From contig NZ_DASYHS010000040.1 in the NCBI RefSeq assembly GCF_035998295.1, forward strand, positions 1-50,329: 50,329 nt of DNA, given 5' to 3'. Positions 16,563-24,917 of this stretch are shown piece by piece. Position 1 is the first letter of the stretch, and the number at the start of each line of letters is the position of its first letter. Origin of the DNA: DASYHS01 sp035998295 (lineage in GTDB: Bacteria; Pseudomonadota; Alphaproteobacteria; Azospirillales; Azospirillaceae). The notes beneath the pieces were generated by a model that saw only the letters and a list, made by a program, of their open reading frames with translations, made no database searches and was not told the origin of the DNA. A program made the position numbers and the translations under genes.

Positions 16563-17018
16563 ATGCCGCCGCGCATCCCGGCCCTTGCCGATCCGCGACG
16601 AACGCCGGGGGCATCCGTGATCGAGTACGAGGACGCTTCACCCGAGGTCCGCGCCGTCTACGACGACATCATGGCGACGCGCCGGACCGACCGGGTCAAC
16701 AATTTCTGGAAGGCGCTCGCGCATCATCCGCCGACATTGGCGCGGACATGGCGCGACCTGCGCGAGGTGATGGGGGCCGGGGCGCTCGACCCGCTGACCA
16801 AGGAACTGGTCTACCTCGCGGTCAGCATGACCAATTCCTGCGAATACTGCATCGCGAGCCATTCGGCCGCCGCGCGCGCCAAGGGCGCCACCGACGACAT
16901 GCTGGGCGAGCTGATGGCGGTCGTCGGCATGGCCAACGAGACCAACCGCCTCGCCGCCGCCCTGCGGGTGCCCGTCGACGCCGCCTTCGAGGGCGAACCC
17001 TGGCCGCGCACGGGATGA
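16563..17018 (+). CDS. Carboxymuconolactone decarboxylase / AhpD-like family protein
   Basis: 151 residues. The AhpD/CMD core contains the redox motif CEYC followed by ASH (C-x2-C-x3-H), preceded by the conserved LTKELVYLAVSMTNS segment, so a peroxidase- or disulfide-type activity is more likely than decarboxylation. The ATG at 16563 has GAGGG 7 nt upstream. An alternative GTG at 16617 would begin at VIEYEDASPEV, where many homologues start. It lies 24 nt after phaB, and its stop overlaps the Nudix start (ATGA). Its link to PHA metabolism is positional only. Confidence 0.87.
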   Translation: MPPRIPALADPRRTPGASVIEYEDASPEVRAVYDDIMATRRTDRVNNFWKALAHHPPTLARTWRDLREVMGAGALDPLTKELVYLAVSMTNSCEYCIASHSAAARAKGATDDMLGELMAVVGMANETNRLAAALRVPVDAAFEGEPWPRTG

Positions 17019-17476
17019 GCCACGCTTCGCGCCGGGAGTATCCCGACCGTCCCTGGGTCGGCGTCGGCGTCGTCGTGCGCCGGCAGGGGCGCGTGCTGCT
17101 CGTCCGGCGCGGGCGTCCGCCGCGGCTCGGCCAGTGGGGCCTGCCCGGCGGCGCCCAGCATCTCGGCGAGACCGTGGCCGAGGCCGCGGTCCGGGAAGTG
17201 CGCGAGGAGACGGGCCTGGACGTGGTCCCGGCCGGCGTCGTGACCGTCGTCGACGGCATCACCCGCGATGCCGAGGGCGCGGTGCTCTATCACTATACGC
17301 TGGTCGAGGTCGCGGCCGACGCTCCGGACGGCGAACCGGTCGCGGGCGACGACGTCGACGCCGTGCGCTGGGCGACGCCGGAGGAGGCCGCCTCCCTCGT
17401 CGAATGGGGCGAGACGCTGCGCGTGATCGCGCTCGCCCTCCGGTCCGCTCCCGAGGAAGGAAGCCCCCCACGATGA
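17015..17476 (+). CDS. Nudix hydrolase
   Basis: 153 residues. The Nudix box is complete, running from G in GGAQHLGE through REVREETGL (pattern G-x5-E-x7-REUxEExGU). The protein opens WVGVGVVVRRQGRVLLVRRG and has an N-terminal beta-sheet typical of ADP-ribose/NADH-pyrophosphatase-like members. Substrate is not predictable, but the strand order resembles the ADP-ribose pyrophosphatase group. It is translationally coupled at both ends: its ATG overlaps the AhpD-like stop and its stop overlaps the ATG of the dehydrogenase. This suggests the three products are made together. Confidence 0.92.
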   Translation: MSHASRREYPDRPWVGVGVVVRRQGRVLLVRRGRPPRLGQWGLPGGAQHLGETVAEAAVREVREETGLDVVPAGVVTVVDGITRDAEGAVLYHYTLVEVAADAPDGEPVAGDDVDAVRWATPEEAASLVEWGETLRVIALALRSAPEEGSPPR

Positions 17477-18519
17477 AGGCCGCGATCTTCAACCGCTTCG
17501 AAGCGCCGCTCGAGATCGTCGAGGTGGCCGACCCCGATTGCCCCGCCGACGGCGCGGTCGTCCGCGTCGAGGCCTGCGGGGTCTGCCGGTCGGACTGGCA
17601 CGCCTGGAAGGGTGCCGATCCCGACGTCGCGGCACCCCATGTCCCCGGCCACGAGTTCGCGGGCGTCGTCGAGGCGGTCGGGCCGGAGTGCCGGCGCGTC
17701 CGGGTCGGCGACCGGGTCACGGCCCCGTTCATCCTGGCCTGCGGCGCCTGCCCGGACTGCCTCGGCGGCGAACCCACGGTGTGCGCGAACCAGCACGTCG
17801 TCGGCTTCTCGGCCTGGGGCGCCTTCGCCGAGTTCCTGGCGGTCCCGCATGCCGACTTCAACCTCGTGCGCCTGCCCGACGCCGTCGGCGCCGTCGAAGC
17901 GGCGGGCATGGGCTGCCGGGTCACGACGTCGTTCCGCGCCCTGGCGGACCGCGCGCATCTGCGGCCGGGGGAATGGCTGGCCGTCCACGGCTGCGGCGGG
18001 GTCGGCCTGTCGGCGGTGGCGATCGGTGCTGCGCTCGGCGCCGCGGTGCTGGCGGTCGACGTCAACGACGAGGCGCTCGACATGGCGCGGGCACTCGGCG
18101 CCACCCTCACGCTGAACGCCGGCGCCGTAGGCGACGTCGGCGAGGCGGTGCGCGAGCTGACCGGCGGCGGGGCGCAGGTGTCGGTGGACGCGCTCGGCAT
18201 CACCGAGACCTTCCACAACTCCATCCGCGGCCTGCGCAAGCTGGGCCGCCACGTCCAGATCGGCATGCCGCTCGGCCGCCATGCCGAGCCGGCGCTGCCG
18301 CTGCTCGACCTCGTCTATTCCCGGCAGATCTCGCTGATGGGGACGCGCGGCATGGCGGCGAACCGCTTCCCGGCCCTGCTGGAGATGATCGCGGCCGGGC
18401 GCCTCGACCCCGCGCGGCTCGTGACGCGGCGGATCGCGATCGAGGAGGCGGGCGCGGCGCTGGCGGCGATGGACCGGTACGCCGGCGCGGGGATCACGGT
18501 GATCGACCGGTTCCGCTAG
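17473..18519 (+). CDS. Zinc-dependent alcohol dehydrogenase (MDR family)
   Basis: A 348-residue medium-chain dehydrogenase. The catalytic zinc site is ACGVCRSDWH together with PGHEFAG; the structural zinc lobe is CGACPDC plus a later Cys; the nucleotide fold is HGCGGVGLSAVAI. Acidic VDVNDEAL after the second strand suggests NAD rather than NADP. It probably oxidises an alcohol or reduces an aldehyde; the substrate is unknown. Its ATG overlaps the Nudix stop. The last 26 nt overlap the 3' end of the convergent hexapeptide-repeat gene. Confidence 0.93.
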   Translation: MKAAIFNRFEAPLEIVEVADPDCPADGAVVRVEACGVCRSDWHAWKGADPDVAAPHVPGHEFAGVVEAVGPECRRVRVGDRVTAPFILACGACPDCLGGEPTVCANQHVVGFSAWGAFAEFLAVPHADFNLVRLPDAVGAVEAAGMGCRVTTSFRALADRAHLRPGEWLAVHGCGGVGLSAVAIGAALGAAVLAVDVNDEALDMARALGATLTLNAGAVGDVGEAVRELTGGGAQVSVDALGITETFHNSIRGLRKLGRHVQIGMPLGRHAEPALPLLDLVYSRQISLMGTRGMAANRFPALLEMIAAGRLDPARLVTRRIAIEEAGAALAAMDRYAGAGITVIDRFR

Positions 18520-19132
18520 GGTCGTTCTCCGCCAGCGGCACGTCCTCGCCGTGGCTGCGCAGGAACGCGGCGTAGCGCGCCGTCAGCGCGGGCATGACCG
18601 TCTCTCCCGGCGGGGGCCGCTCGACCCCGAACACGGTGCCGAAGAAGTCGAGCGGCTTCAGGAGCCGCGAGATCTCGTCATGCCGGTCGGGCGGCAGGAT
18701 GCTGGCCGGGTCGCCGACCGCGACCCAGTTCATCGGCACCACCGACCCCGCGGGCAGCACGGTGCGCAGATGGACGATCCCGTTGATGCGGACCACCGTC
18801 CGGGCGCCGATCCGCGCGCCGTTGAACACGGTGGCGCCGGTCGCGAGGAACACCTCGTCCTCGACGGTGCAGCCGGTCAGGCAGGCGCGCGGGCCGACCA
18901 GCACGTTGCTGCCGATCGTGACGGGGGCACCGCGCACGCCGCGGATGACGGCCGTGTCCATGACGACGCAGTTATCCGCGATGCGGACCGGCCCGCTTTC
19001 GGCGACGATCACGGCGCCGAAGCCGACCGAGCAGTTGGCGCCGATGGTGACGTCGCCGCACAGCACGGCGTTGGGGGCGATCCGGCTCGACGGGTCGACG
19101 ACCGGTCGGCCGCCGCGGCGTTCGAAATGCAT
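18494..19132 (-). CDS. Left-handed beta-helix (hexapeptide repeat) protein, gamma-carbonic-anhydrase-like fold
   Basis: 212 residues. Repeated [LIV]-G-x4 hexapeptides (APNAVLCGDVTIGANCSVGF, VTIGSNVLVGPRACL, VFNGARIGART) form a left-handed beta-helix over residues about 15-150, followed by a helical C-terminus. The arrangement follows the gamma-carbonic anhydrase/PaaY group, but the segment that normally holds the zinc-binding histidines reads VGPRACLTGC and lacks them. Carbonic anhydrase activity is therefore doubtful, and an acyltransferase-like or scaffold role is possible. It is convergent with the dehydrogenase and divergent from the GH13 gene. Confidence 0.85.
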   Translation of the reverse strand: MHFERRGGRPVVDPSSRIAPNAVLCGDVTIGANCSVGFGAVIVAESGPVRIADNCVVMDTAVIRGVRGAPVTIGSNVLVGPRACLTGCTVEDEVFLATGATVFNGARIGARTVVRINGIVHLRTVLPAGSVVPMNWVAVGDPASILPPDRHDEISRLLKPLDFFGTVFGVERPPPGETVMPALTARYAAFLRSHGEDVPLAENDPSGTGRSP

Positions 19133-19265
19133 GGCGATCCCTCCTCGACGGGACGGAGAGCTTCCGACGGCCGGCCTTGCGCGTCAAACGCCGCGGTGCG
19201 GCACGCAACGATTTCGGTCGCGGGGGTGTTGGCCGGGCACAACGGCCGGAAGGAGAAGGGGCGCC

Positions 19266-20939
19266 ATGGACATCACCCGGACCAGCGACGCCTGGTGGAT
19301 GAACGCGGTCTTCTATTGCCTCGACGTCGAGACCTTCCAGGACGGCGACGGCGACGGGATCGGCGACTTCGCCGGACTGATCCAGCGGATCGACTACCTG
19401 GCCGGGCTGGGCGTGAGCTGCCTGTGGCTGATGCCGTTCTACCCCTCGCCGAACCGCGACGACGGATACGACGTCACCGACTACTACACGATCGATCCCC
19501 GGCTCGGCAGCCTCGGCGACTTCGTCGAGTTCGTGCGCACCGCGCACGACCGCGGGATACGCATCATCGTCGACCTCGTGGTCAACCACACGTCTTGCGA
19601 GCACCCGTGGTTCCAGTCGGCCCGCTCGGACCCGGACTCGCCCTATCGCGACTGGTACGTGTGGAGCGACGAGATCCCGGAGCACGGCCCCGACGGCCTG
19701 GTCTTCCCCGACCAGGAGGAGAGCAACTGGGAATGGGACGAGGTCGCCGGGCGCTACTACCTGCACCGCTTCTACAAGCACCAGCCCGACCTCAACGTGA
19801 CCAACCCGGCCGTGCGCGACGAGATCCGCAAGATCGTCGGCTTCTGGCTGCAGCTCGGCGTCTCGGGGTTCCGCGTCGACGCGGTGCCGTTCCTGCTCGA
19901 GATCGGGGGCGCTCGCGAGCCGGAAGGCTTCGCGCCGCACGACTGGCTGCGCGACCTGCGCTCCTTCCTCGGCCGGCGGCGGGGCGACGCGCTGCTGCTG
20001 GGCGAGGTGAACCTGGAGCCGGAGCAGGTGCGCCGGTATTTCGGCGGCCAGAGCGGCGACGAGCTGCACATGTGCCTCAACTTCAACCTGAACCAGTCCC
20101 TGGCGCTGACGCTGGTGCGCGAGGACGCGGGGGCGCTGGTCCACGGGCTGCGCGCGTTGCCGTCGCTGCCGGCCGACGCCCAGTGGGGGAACTTCCTGCG
20201 CAACCACGACGAATGGACGCTCGACAAGCTGACCGAGGCCGAGCGTCAGGAGGTGTTCCGCGCCTTCGGTCCGAAGCCGGAGATGCAGATCTTCGGCCGC
20301 GGGCTGCGCCGGAGGCTGCCCACCATGCTGGACGGCGATCAGGCCCGGATGCGGATGGTCTACAGCCTCATGTTCGCCCTGCCGGGCGCGCCGGTGCTGT
20401 TCTACGGCGAGGAGATCGGCATGGCGGAGAACCTCGACATCCCGGGCCGGATGAGCGTGCGCGCGCCGATGCAGTGGTCGAACGAGCACAATGGCGGCTT
20501 CTCGACCGCGCCCTCCGACCGGCTGCGCCGCCCCATGGTCGAGGGCAAGCGGTGGGGGCCGGCAGCCGTCAACGTGGCGGCGCAACGCCGCGACGACGAT
20601 TCGCTCCTGAACTGGATGGAGCGCCTGATCCGCCGCCGGCGGGAGACGCCGGAGATCGCCTGCGGCGCCTGGAGCCTGCTGCCGGTGCGCGAGGCGACCG
20701 TGCTGGCGATGCGCTACGACTGGGGGCCGCGGACCGTCATCATCGTCCACAACCTCGCCGAGGCGCCGTGCAGCCTGTCCTTCGAGGTCGGGGAGGCCGC
20801 CGGGTGGAAAGGGCTGATCGACCTGTTCGGGCGGGGCGCCTTCTCGCTGAAGAAGGACGGCACGGTGACGGTCGAGCTGGAGAGCTACGGCTGCCGCTGG
20901 TTCCGGGTCCGGCGGGAGGACGAGGTCATGCTGCTGTAG
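19266..20939 (+). CDS. GH13 alpha-amylase family enzyme, trehalose-synthase-like
   Basis: 557 residues. It opens WWMNAVFYCLDVETFQDGDG, close to the start of trehalose synthases. Conserved GH13 regions: I DLVVNHTS, II FRVDAVPFL (Asp nucleophile), III LLGEVNL (Glu acid/base), IV FLRNHDEWTL (Asp). The stretch PGAPVLFYGEEIGMAENL, then VRAPMQWS, also fits TreS-type enzymes. It likely acts on maltose, trehalose or short alpha-glucans in the cytoplasm, as no signal peptide is visible. AGGAGAAGGGG precedes the ATG. No maltokinase or other glycogen gene is adjacent, so the specific reaction is open. It overlaps the 3' end of thiE by 14 nt. Confidence 0.9.
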   Translation: MDITRTSDAWWMNAVFYCLDVETFQDGDGDGIGDFAGLIQRIDYLAGLGVSCLWLMPFYPSPNRDDGYDVTDYYTIDPRLGSLGDFVEFVRTAHDRGIRIIVDLVVNHTSCEHPWFQSARSDPDSPYRDWYVWSDEIPEHGPDGLVFPDQEESNWEWDEVAGRYYLHRFYKHQPDLNVTNPAVRDEIRKIVGFWLQLGVSGFRVDAVPFLLEIGGAREPEGFAPHDWLRDLRSFLGRRRGDALLLGEVNLEPEQVRRYFGGQSGDELHMCLNFNLNQSLALTLVREDAGALVHGLRALPSLPADAQWGNFLRNHDEWTLDKLTEAERQEVFRAFGPKPEMQIFGRGLRRRLPTMLDGDQARMRMVYSLMFALPGAPVLFYGEEIGMAENLDIPGRMSVRAPMQWSNEHNGGFSTAPSDRLRRPMVEGKRWGPAAVNVAAQRRDDDSLLNWMERLIRRRRETPEIACGAWSLLPVREATVLAMRYDWGPRTVIIVHNLAEAPCSLSFEVGEAAGWKGLIDLFGRGAFSLKKDGTVTVELESYGCRWFRVRREDEVMLL

Positions 20940-21555
20940 GCCGCATCGCGGCGAGCAGCGCCGCGACCGCCGCCGCCGGGTCGGGTGCCCGCATCACCCC
21001 GCCCATCACCGCCACGGCCGCGGCCCCGGCGGCGAGGCAGGCGGCGGCATTGGCGGCATCGACGCCGCCGATCGCGACGACGGGCACGGGGCACGCGCGC
21101 GCCGCCGCCCCGAGCCCTTCGAGGCCGAGTGCCGGGCCGTAGCCGGGCTTGCTGGCGGTCGCGAACACCGGGCCGACGATCACGTAGTCCGCGCCTGCCG
21201 CCGCAGCCGAGGCGGCCTCGACGGCCGCATGGACCGAGCGGCCGACCAGGGCGCCCGGCCCCAGCAGCGCCCGCGCCGAGGCGACGTCGCCGCCGGCCGG
21301 CAGGTGGACGCCGTCCAGGCCGGCGGCCAGGCCCGCCGCGGCCTCGCCATGGAGCGTGACCGTCGCGCCCATTGGGCGGCCCAGGGCCGCGACGGTGCGG
21401 GCGAGTGCCGCGAGGTCCTCGGGCGCCAAGTCCTTCTCGCGCACGCTGAGCCACCGGCAGCCGCCCGCGAAGGCGGCCTCGGCCACCCGCTCCAGCGCCG
21501 CCGCCGCCTGCTTGCGGTCGGTGACGACGAGAAGCGGGGCGGGCAGCCGCCTCAC
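20926..21555 (-). CDS. thiE: Thiamine phosphate synthase
   Basis: 209 residues. It joins HMP-pyrophosphate and thiazole phosphate to form thiamine phosphate. TIM-barrel motifs: RWLSVREKDL, DGVHLPAGG, GRSVHA, ADYVIVGPVFATASKPG and the phosphate-binding IGGVDAANA, then VAVMGGV. The GTG start at 21555 overlaps the thiG stop as GTGA, so it is translationally coupled and is the last gene of thiO-thiS-thiG-thiE. The related TenI fold is an alternative, but the intact VREKD and GPVF motifs favour ThiE. Confidence 0.92.
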   Translation of the reverse strand: MRRLPAPLLVVTDRKQAAAALERVAEAAFAGGCRWLSVREKDLAPEDLAALARTVAALGRPMGATVTLHGEAAAGLAAGLDGVHLPAGGDVASARALLGPGALVGRSVHAAVEAASAAAAGADYVIVGPVFATASKPGYGPALGLEGLGAAARACPVPVVAIGGVDAANAAACLAAGAAAVAVMGGVMRAPDPAAAVAALLAAMRPTAA

Positions 21556-22322
21556 GTCCCGATCAGGCCGAGCTGCGGGCTCGACGGTTCGGCATGGGTG
21601 ACGCGGGGGATGCGCCCGGCGAGCCGGGCCAGCCGCCCGCCATCGACCGCCGCCCTCATCGCCGCCGCCATCGCGACCGGGTCGCCCGCGCGTGCCACGG
21701 CCGTGTTCAGCAGCACGGCCGAGCAGCCGAGCTCCATCGCCAGCGCCGCATCGGAGGCCGTGCCGATCCCGGCGTCCAGGATCACCGGTACCGAGCTGCG
21801 CGCGCAGATGTGCTCGATCGCCCGCGGGTTGCAGATCCCGAGGCCGGAGCCGATGGGAGCGCCCAGCGGCATCACCGCCGCCGCGCCGGCGTCGGCGAGC
21901 TTGCGGCAGGTCACGGGGTCGTCGTTGCAGTAGGGCAGGACGGTGAAGCCGTCCGCGACCAGCTCCTCGGTCGCGCGCAGCAACTGCTCGACGTCGGGAT
22001 GCAGCGTCTCGCGGTCGCCGATCACCTCGACCTTGATCCAGTCCGTACCGAGCGCCTCGCGCGCCAGCTTCGCCGTCAGCACGGCGTCGCGCGCGGTGGC
22101 GCAGCCGGCGGTGTTGGGCAGCAGCCGCCAGCGCCCGCCCAGCAGGTCGACCATGCTCTCGGCGTAGGATTCGAGGCTGATCCGCCGGATCGACACGGTC
22201 ACGACCTCCGCGCCGCTCGCGGATATCGCGTCGAGCATGACCTTGCGGTTGGGATAGCCCGAGGTCCCGATCAGCAGGCGCGAGCCGAGCGCCTGCCCGG
22301 CGAGCGTGAATTCGTCGGCCAT
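21552..22322 (-). CDS. thiG: Thiazole synthase
   Basis: 256 residues. It builds the thiazole phosphate ring from DXP, the ThiO product dehydroglycine and ThiS-thiocarboxylate. The Schiff-base lysine is Lys97 in DWIKVEVIGD; other signatures are LLPNTAGC, GLGICNPRAIEHI and VILDAGIGTASDA. The start at 22322 (MADEF) is chosen because GGAGGAG lies just upstream; an earlier ATG at 22337 would place that site inside the coding region. It lies 23 nt downstream of thiS. Confidence 0.96.
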   Translation of the reverse strand: MADEFTLAGQALGSRLLIGTSGYPNRKVMLDAISASGAEVVTVSIRRISLESYAESMVDLLGGRWRLLPNTAGCATARDAVLTAKLAREALGTDWIKVEVIGDRETLHPDVEQLLRATEELVADGFTVLPYCNDDPVTCRKLADAGAAAVMPLGAPIGSGLGICNPRAIEHICARSSVPVILDAGIGTASDAALAMELGCSAVLLNTAVARAGDPVAMAAAMRAAVDGGRLARLAGRIPRVTHAEPSSPQLGLIGT

Positions 22323-22345
22323 GTCCTTCTCCTCCATCCGCCGGC

Positions 22346-22552
22346 TCAGCCACCCTGGAACGGGCGGACGATCTCGATCTCGTCGCCGGCGCCGAGGCGG
22401 TGCTCCTCCCAGCGCGACGACGGCACCACCTCGCCGTTGACGGCGACGGCGACGCCCTTGGGCGCCGTGACGCCCCGGCTGCGCAGCAGCTCGGCCACGG
22501 TCGCCGCCGACAGCGGCTCGGGCTGGCCGTTGACCCGGATGTCTGCGTTCAT
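22346..22552 (-). CDS. thiS: Sulfur carrier protein ThiS
   Basis: A 68-residue ubiquitin-like carrier ending in the required Gly-Gly (RPFQGG), which is adenylated and thiocarboxylated to deliver sulfur to ThiG. Motifs include IRVNGQPEPL near the start and VAVAVNGEVVP. Its ATG overlaps the thiO stop as ATGA. No ThiF gene is adjacent, so activation must depend on an enzyme encoded elsewhere. Confidence 0.95.
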   Translation of the reverse strand: MNADIRVNGQPEPLSAATVAELLRSRGVTAPKGVAVAVNGEVVPSSRWEEHRLGAGDEIEIVRPFQGG

Positions 22553-23718
22553 CTCGTTCCTCCGGTTGCGAAACGGTCGAGGCCGAACCCCGCGATCCCG
22601 TCCGGCACCGTCCCGTCCAGGACCAGCCGGCTGACCGCGTCGACCGTGACCGGCGTCAGCAGGATGCCGTTGCGATGATGGCCGGTGGCGAGCACGAGCC
22701 CCTCGACCGGGGTCGGCCCCAGCACCGGCGCGTCGTCGCGCGATCCCGGGCGGAAGCCGACCCAGGTCTCCTCGATCGCCAGTTCCTCGATGCCCGGCAG
22801 CGTGCGCCAGGCCCCTTCCAGCAACGCCAGCATGCCGCCCGCGGTAATGGTGGTGTCGAAGCCGCGCTCCTCGACCGTCGCGCCGACCAGCAGCCGCCCG
22901 TCCAGGCGCGGCACGAGGTAGACGCCCGGCGTCCACACGACGTGGCGCAGCAGCGGCTCGCCCTCATGCATCCGCAGCGCCAGCATCTGGCCCTTGATCG
23001 GCCGCACCGGCGGCCGGGCCTCGTCGGGCACGCCCTCGATGCGGCGCGACCAGGCGCCGGCCGCCAGCACGACGACGTCAGCGGCGTGCGCCTGCGCGCC
23101 GACGGCGACGCCGCGCGCCCGGCCGCCTTCGACCAGGACGCGGCCGACCTCCGCGTGCTCGTGGACGCGCGCGCCGGCCGCCTCGGCCGCCCGGCGCAGC
23201 GCCGCGGCCAGCAGGCGGTTCTCGACCTGATGGTCGTGCGGGCTGTACAGCGCCGCCGAGACCGAGGGGCTCAGATAGGGTTCGCGCCGGCGGACCTCGC
23301 CGCCGGTCAGCCAATGGGTCTCGACCCCGGCGTCCTGCTGGAGGCGGTGGTTGAAGCGCAGCCGGCCGACGTCGTCGGCGGTCAGCGCCACGACCAGCGT
23401 CCCCTCCGTCCGGAGCTGGACGCCGATTCCGGACGCGGCCTCGACCTCGGCGGCGAAACCGGGCCAGAGCGAGCGGCTCAGCAGGTTGAGGCGCAGCAGG
23501 GCGTCCTCGCCGGGCTCCGTCTCGACCCCGGCGGCGAGCATGCCCGCCGCCGCGTGGCTCGCCCCGGCGCCGGCAGCACCCCGGTCGAACACCGCGACCG
23601 CGCATCCCGCGGCCGCGAGCCGCCACGCGATGCCGAGCCCGATCACGCCGGCGCCGACGATCGCGACGCGCGGGCGCGCGCCTGGTGCTGGAGGAGGAAA
23701 GAGAGGGGAGGGCGTCAC
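22549..23718 (-). CDS. thiO: Glycine oxidase
   Basis: A 389-residue FAD enzyme of the DAO family that oxidises glycine to dehydroglycine for the thiazole ring. The N-terminal FAD motif is VAIVGAGVIGLGIAWRLAAA; further signatures are GASHAAAGMLA and, near the C-terminus, VGFRPGSRDD and ATGHHRNGILLTP. The start appears to be the GTG at 23718, as no other start lies near the FAD motif. The TPP riboswitch ends about 10 nt upstream, so ligand binding could directly block ribosome access. First gene of the thi operon. Confidence 0.95.
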   Translation of the reverse strand: MTPSPLFPPPAPGARPRVAIVGAGVIGLGIAWRLAAAGCAVAVFDRGAAGAGASHAAAGMLAAGVETEPGEDALLRLNLLSRSLWPGFAAEVEAASGIGVQLRTEGTLVVALTADDVGRLRFNHRLQQDAGVETHWLTGGEVRRREPYLSPSVSAALYSPHDHQVENRLLAAALRRAAEAAGARVHEHAEVGRVLVEGGRARGVAVGAQAHAADVVVLAAGAWSRRIEGVPDEARPPVRPIKGQMLALRMHEGEPLLRHVVWTPGVYLVPRLDGRLLVGATVEERGFDTTITAGGMLALLEGAWRTLPGIEELAIEETWVGFRPGSRDDAPVLGPTPVEGLVLATGHHRNGILLTPVTVDAVSRLVLDGTVPDGIAGFGLDRFATGGTR

Positions 23719-23725
23719 CGGTTCC

Positions 23726-23805
23726 GGGCTTCCTTCGCTGGCATTATCCAGGCAGGTTCGATGGGTCTGATCTCAGCCGCGCGACCGCGCGGCACCCCAG
23801 CCGAG
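23726..23805 (-). promoter_or_regulatory. TPP (THI-box) riboswitch
   Basis: Read on the minus strand, it contains the conserved elements in order: CTGGGGTGCC, a GC hairpin, GCTGAGATCAGACCC, ATCGAACCTG, CTGGATAATGCCAGCG and AAGGAAG. These are the TPP aptamer's THI-box elements. It is placed directly before thiO. With only about 10 nt to the GTG start and no T-run, control is probably at translation initiation rather than by an intrinsic terminator; this mode is inferred. Confidence 0.95.
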
Positions 23806-23947
23806 GCCACCTTCGCGCGCCGCGGGCCGGCGCGCAAGGGGATTCGGGCGCGCTTCCCATAAGGAACGCGAGTGGGACCGATCGGAACATTTCATTGTCT
23901 TTTCGCAGGCCCATCCGCCAGCGTGGCCTCCTCGATCAGGAGGTCGC

Positions 23948-24832
23948 ATGGCCTGTCACAGCATCGCAAAGCCCGGGATGGCCCCGGGCGTCCCGCTTCC
24001 CTTCTCGTTCGTCGTCCTCTGGAGTTCCGGCTACATCGGCGGCGCCGTCGGCCTGAACTACGCCGAGCCGTTCACGATGACGTTCCTGCGCTTCGCGCTC
24101 GCCGGTGTCCTGCTGCTGCTGATCGCGGTCGCGACCCGGGCGCCGTGGCCGGCGAGCCGGCGCGAGGCGGGACACATCGCGGTGGTCGGCCTGCTGATCC
24201 AGGCGGTCCAGTTCGGCGGCCTGTATTCCGGGATGAACGCCGGCGTCTCGGCGGGGGTGTCGGCGCTGATCGTGGGGCTGATGCCGATCCTCACCGCGCT
24301 GGGTGCCGGCTGGTTCCTGGGCGAGCGGGTATCCCGGCGGCAGTGGTTCGGCCTCTGCCTGGGGCTGGCGGGCGTCGTCGCCGTCGTCGGCGACCGCCTC
24401 ACCGCGGGCGGGGACGCCGGCGGGTTCCTGCTCGTCGGGCTGGCCCTGTTCGGCATCACGGCCGGGACGCTGTACCAGAAGAAGTTCTGCGCCGGCATGG
24501 ACCTGCGGACCGGCGGGTTCATCCAGATGGCGGTGGGCGCCCTCGCGTTGCTCGTCCTCGCGGGCATGGCGGAGACGATGGAGATCCGCTGGACCGCCGG
24601 CTTCGTCGGCTCGCTCGCCTGGCTCGCGGTGATGAACTCGATCGGGGCGGTCAGCCTGCTGTTCGTGATGATCAGGCGCGGCGAGGCGACCAGGGTCGCG
24701 AGCCTGTTCTACCTGATCCCGCCGATGACGGCGCTGATGGCCTCCGTCGTCCTCGCCGAGATGCCCGGCCTCGCGACGGTGGCCGGCTTCGCGCTTGCCG
24801 CCCTCGGGGTCCGCCTGGGCACGCGCAGCTGA
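23948..24832 (+). CDS. EamA/DMT superfamily transporter
   Basis: A 294-residue membrane protein with about ten hydrophobic segments in two EamA repeats. Examples are FSFVVLWSSGYIGGAVGL, FLRFALAGVLLLLIAVA, ALIVGLMPILTALGAGWFLG in the first half and LFYLIPPMTALMASVVLAEM in the second. Such permeases export amino acids or other metabolites; the substrate here is unknown. AGGAGGT lies 4 nt before the ATG. It is divergent from the thi operon, but the riboswitch orientation does not control it. A hairpin with a short T-run follows the stop. Confidence 0.93.
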   Translation: MACHSIAKPGMAPGVPLPFSFVVLWSSGYIGGAVGLNYAEPFTMTFLRFALAGVLLLLIAVATRAPWPASRREAGHIAVVGLLIQAVQFGGLYSGMNAGVSAGVSALIVGLMPILTALGAGWFLGERVSRRQWFGLCLGLAGVVAVVGDRLTAGGDAGGFLLVGLALFGITAGTLYQKKFCAGMDLRTGGFIQMAVGALALLVLAGMAETMEIRWTAGFVGSLAWLAVMNSIGAVSLLFVMIRRGEATRVASLFYLIPPMTALMASVVLAEMPGLATVAGFALAALGVRLGTRS

Positions 24833-24834
24833 GG

Positions 24835-24869
24835 CCCGGCTTGGCCGCGGTCTTTGCACGGCCGCCGGG
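24835..24869 (+). terminator. Intrinsic-terminator-like hairpin after the EamA gene
   Basis: CCCGGC (24835-24840) and GGCCG (24843-24847) pair with CGGCC (24859-24863) and GCCGGG (24864-24869). The stem has a 2-nt bulge and an 11-nt loop, and three T residues follow. Confidence 0.5.
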
Positions 24870-24917
24870 TTTGCGCTACCAATGGCCGCCCGCGAACGAC
24901 CGCACCAGATCCAGCCC

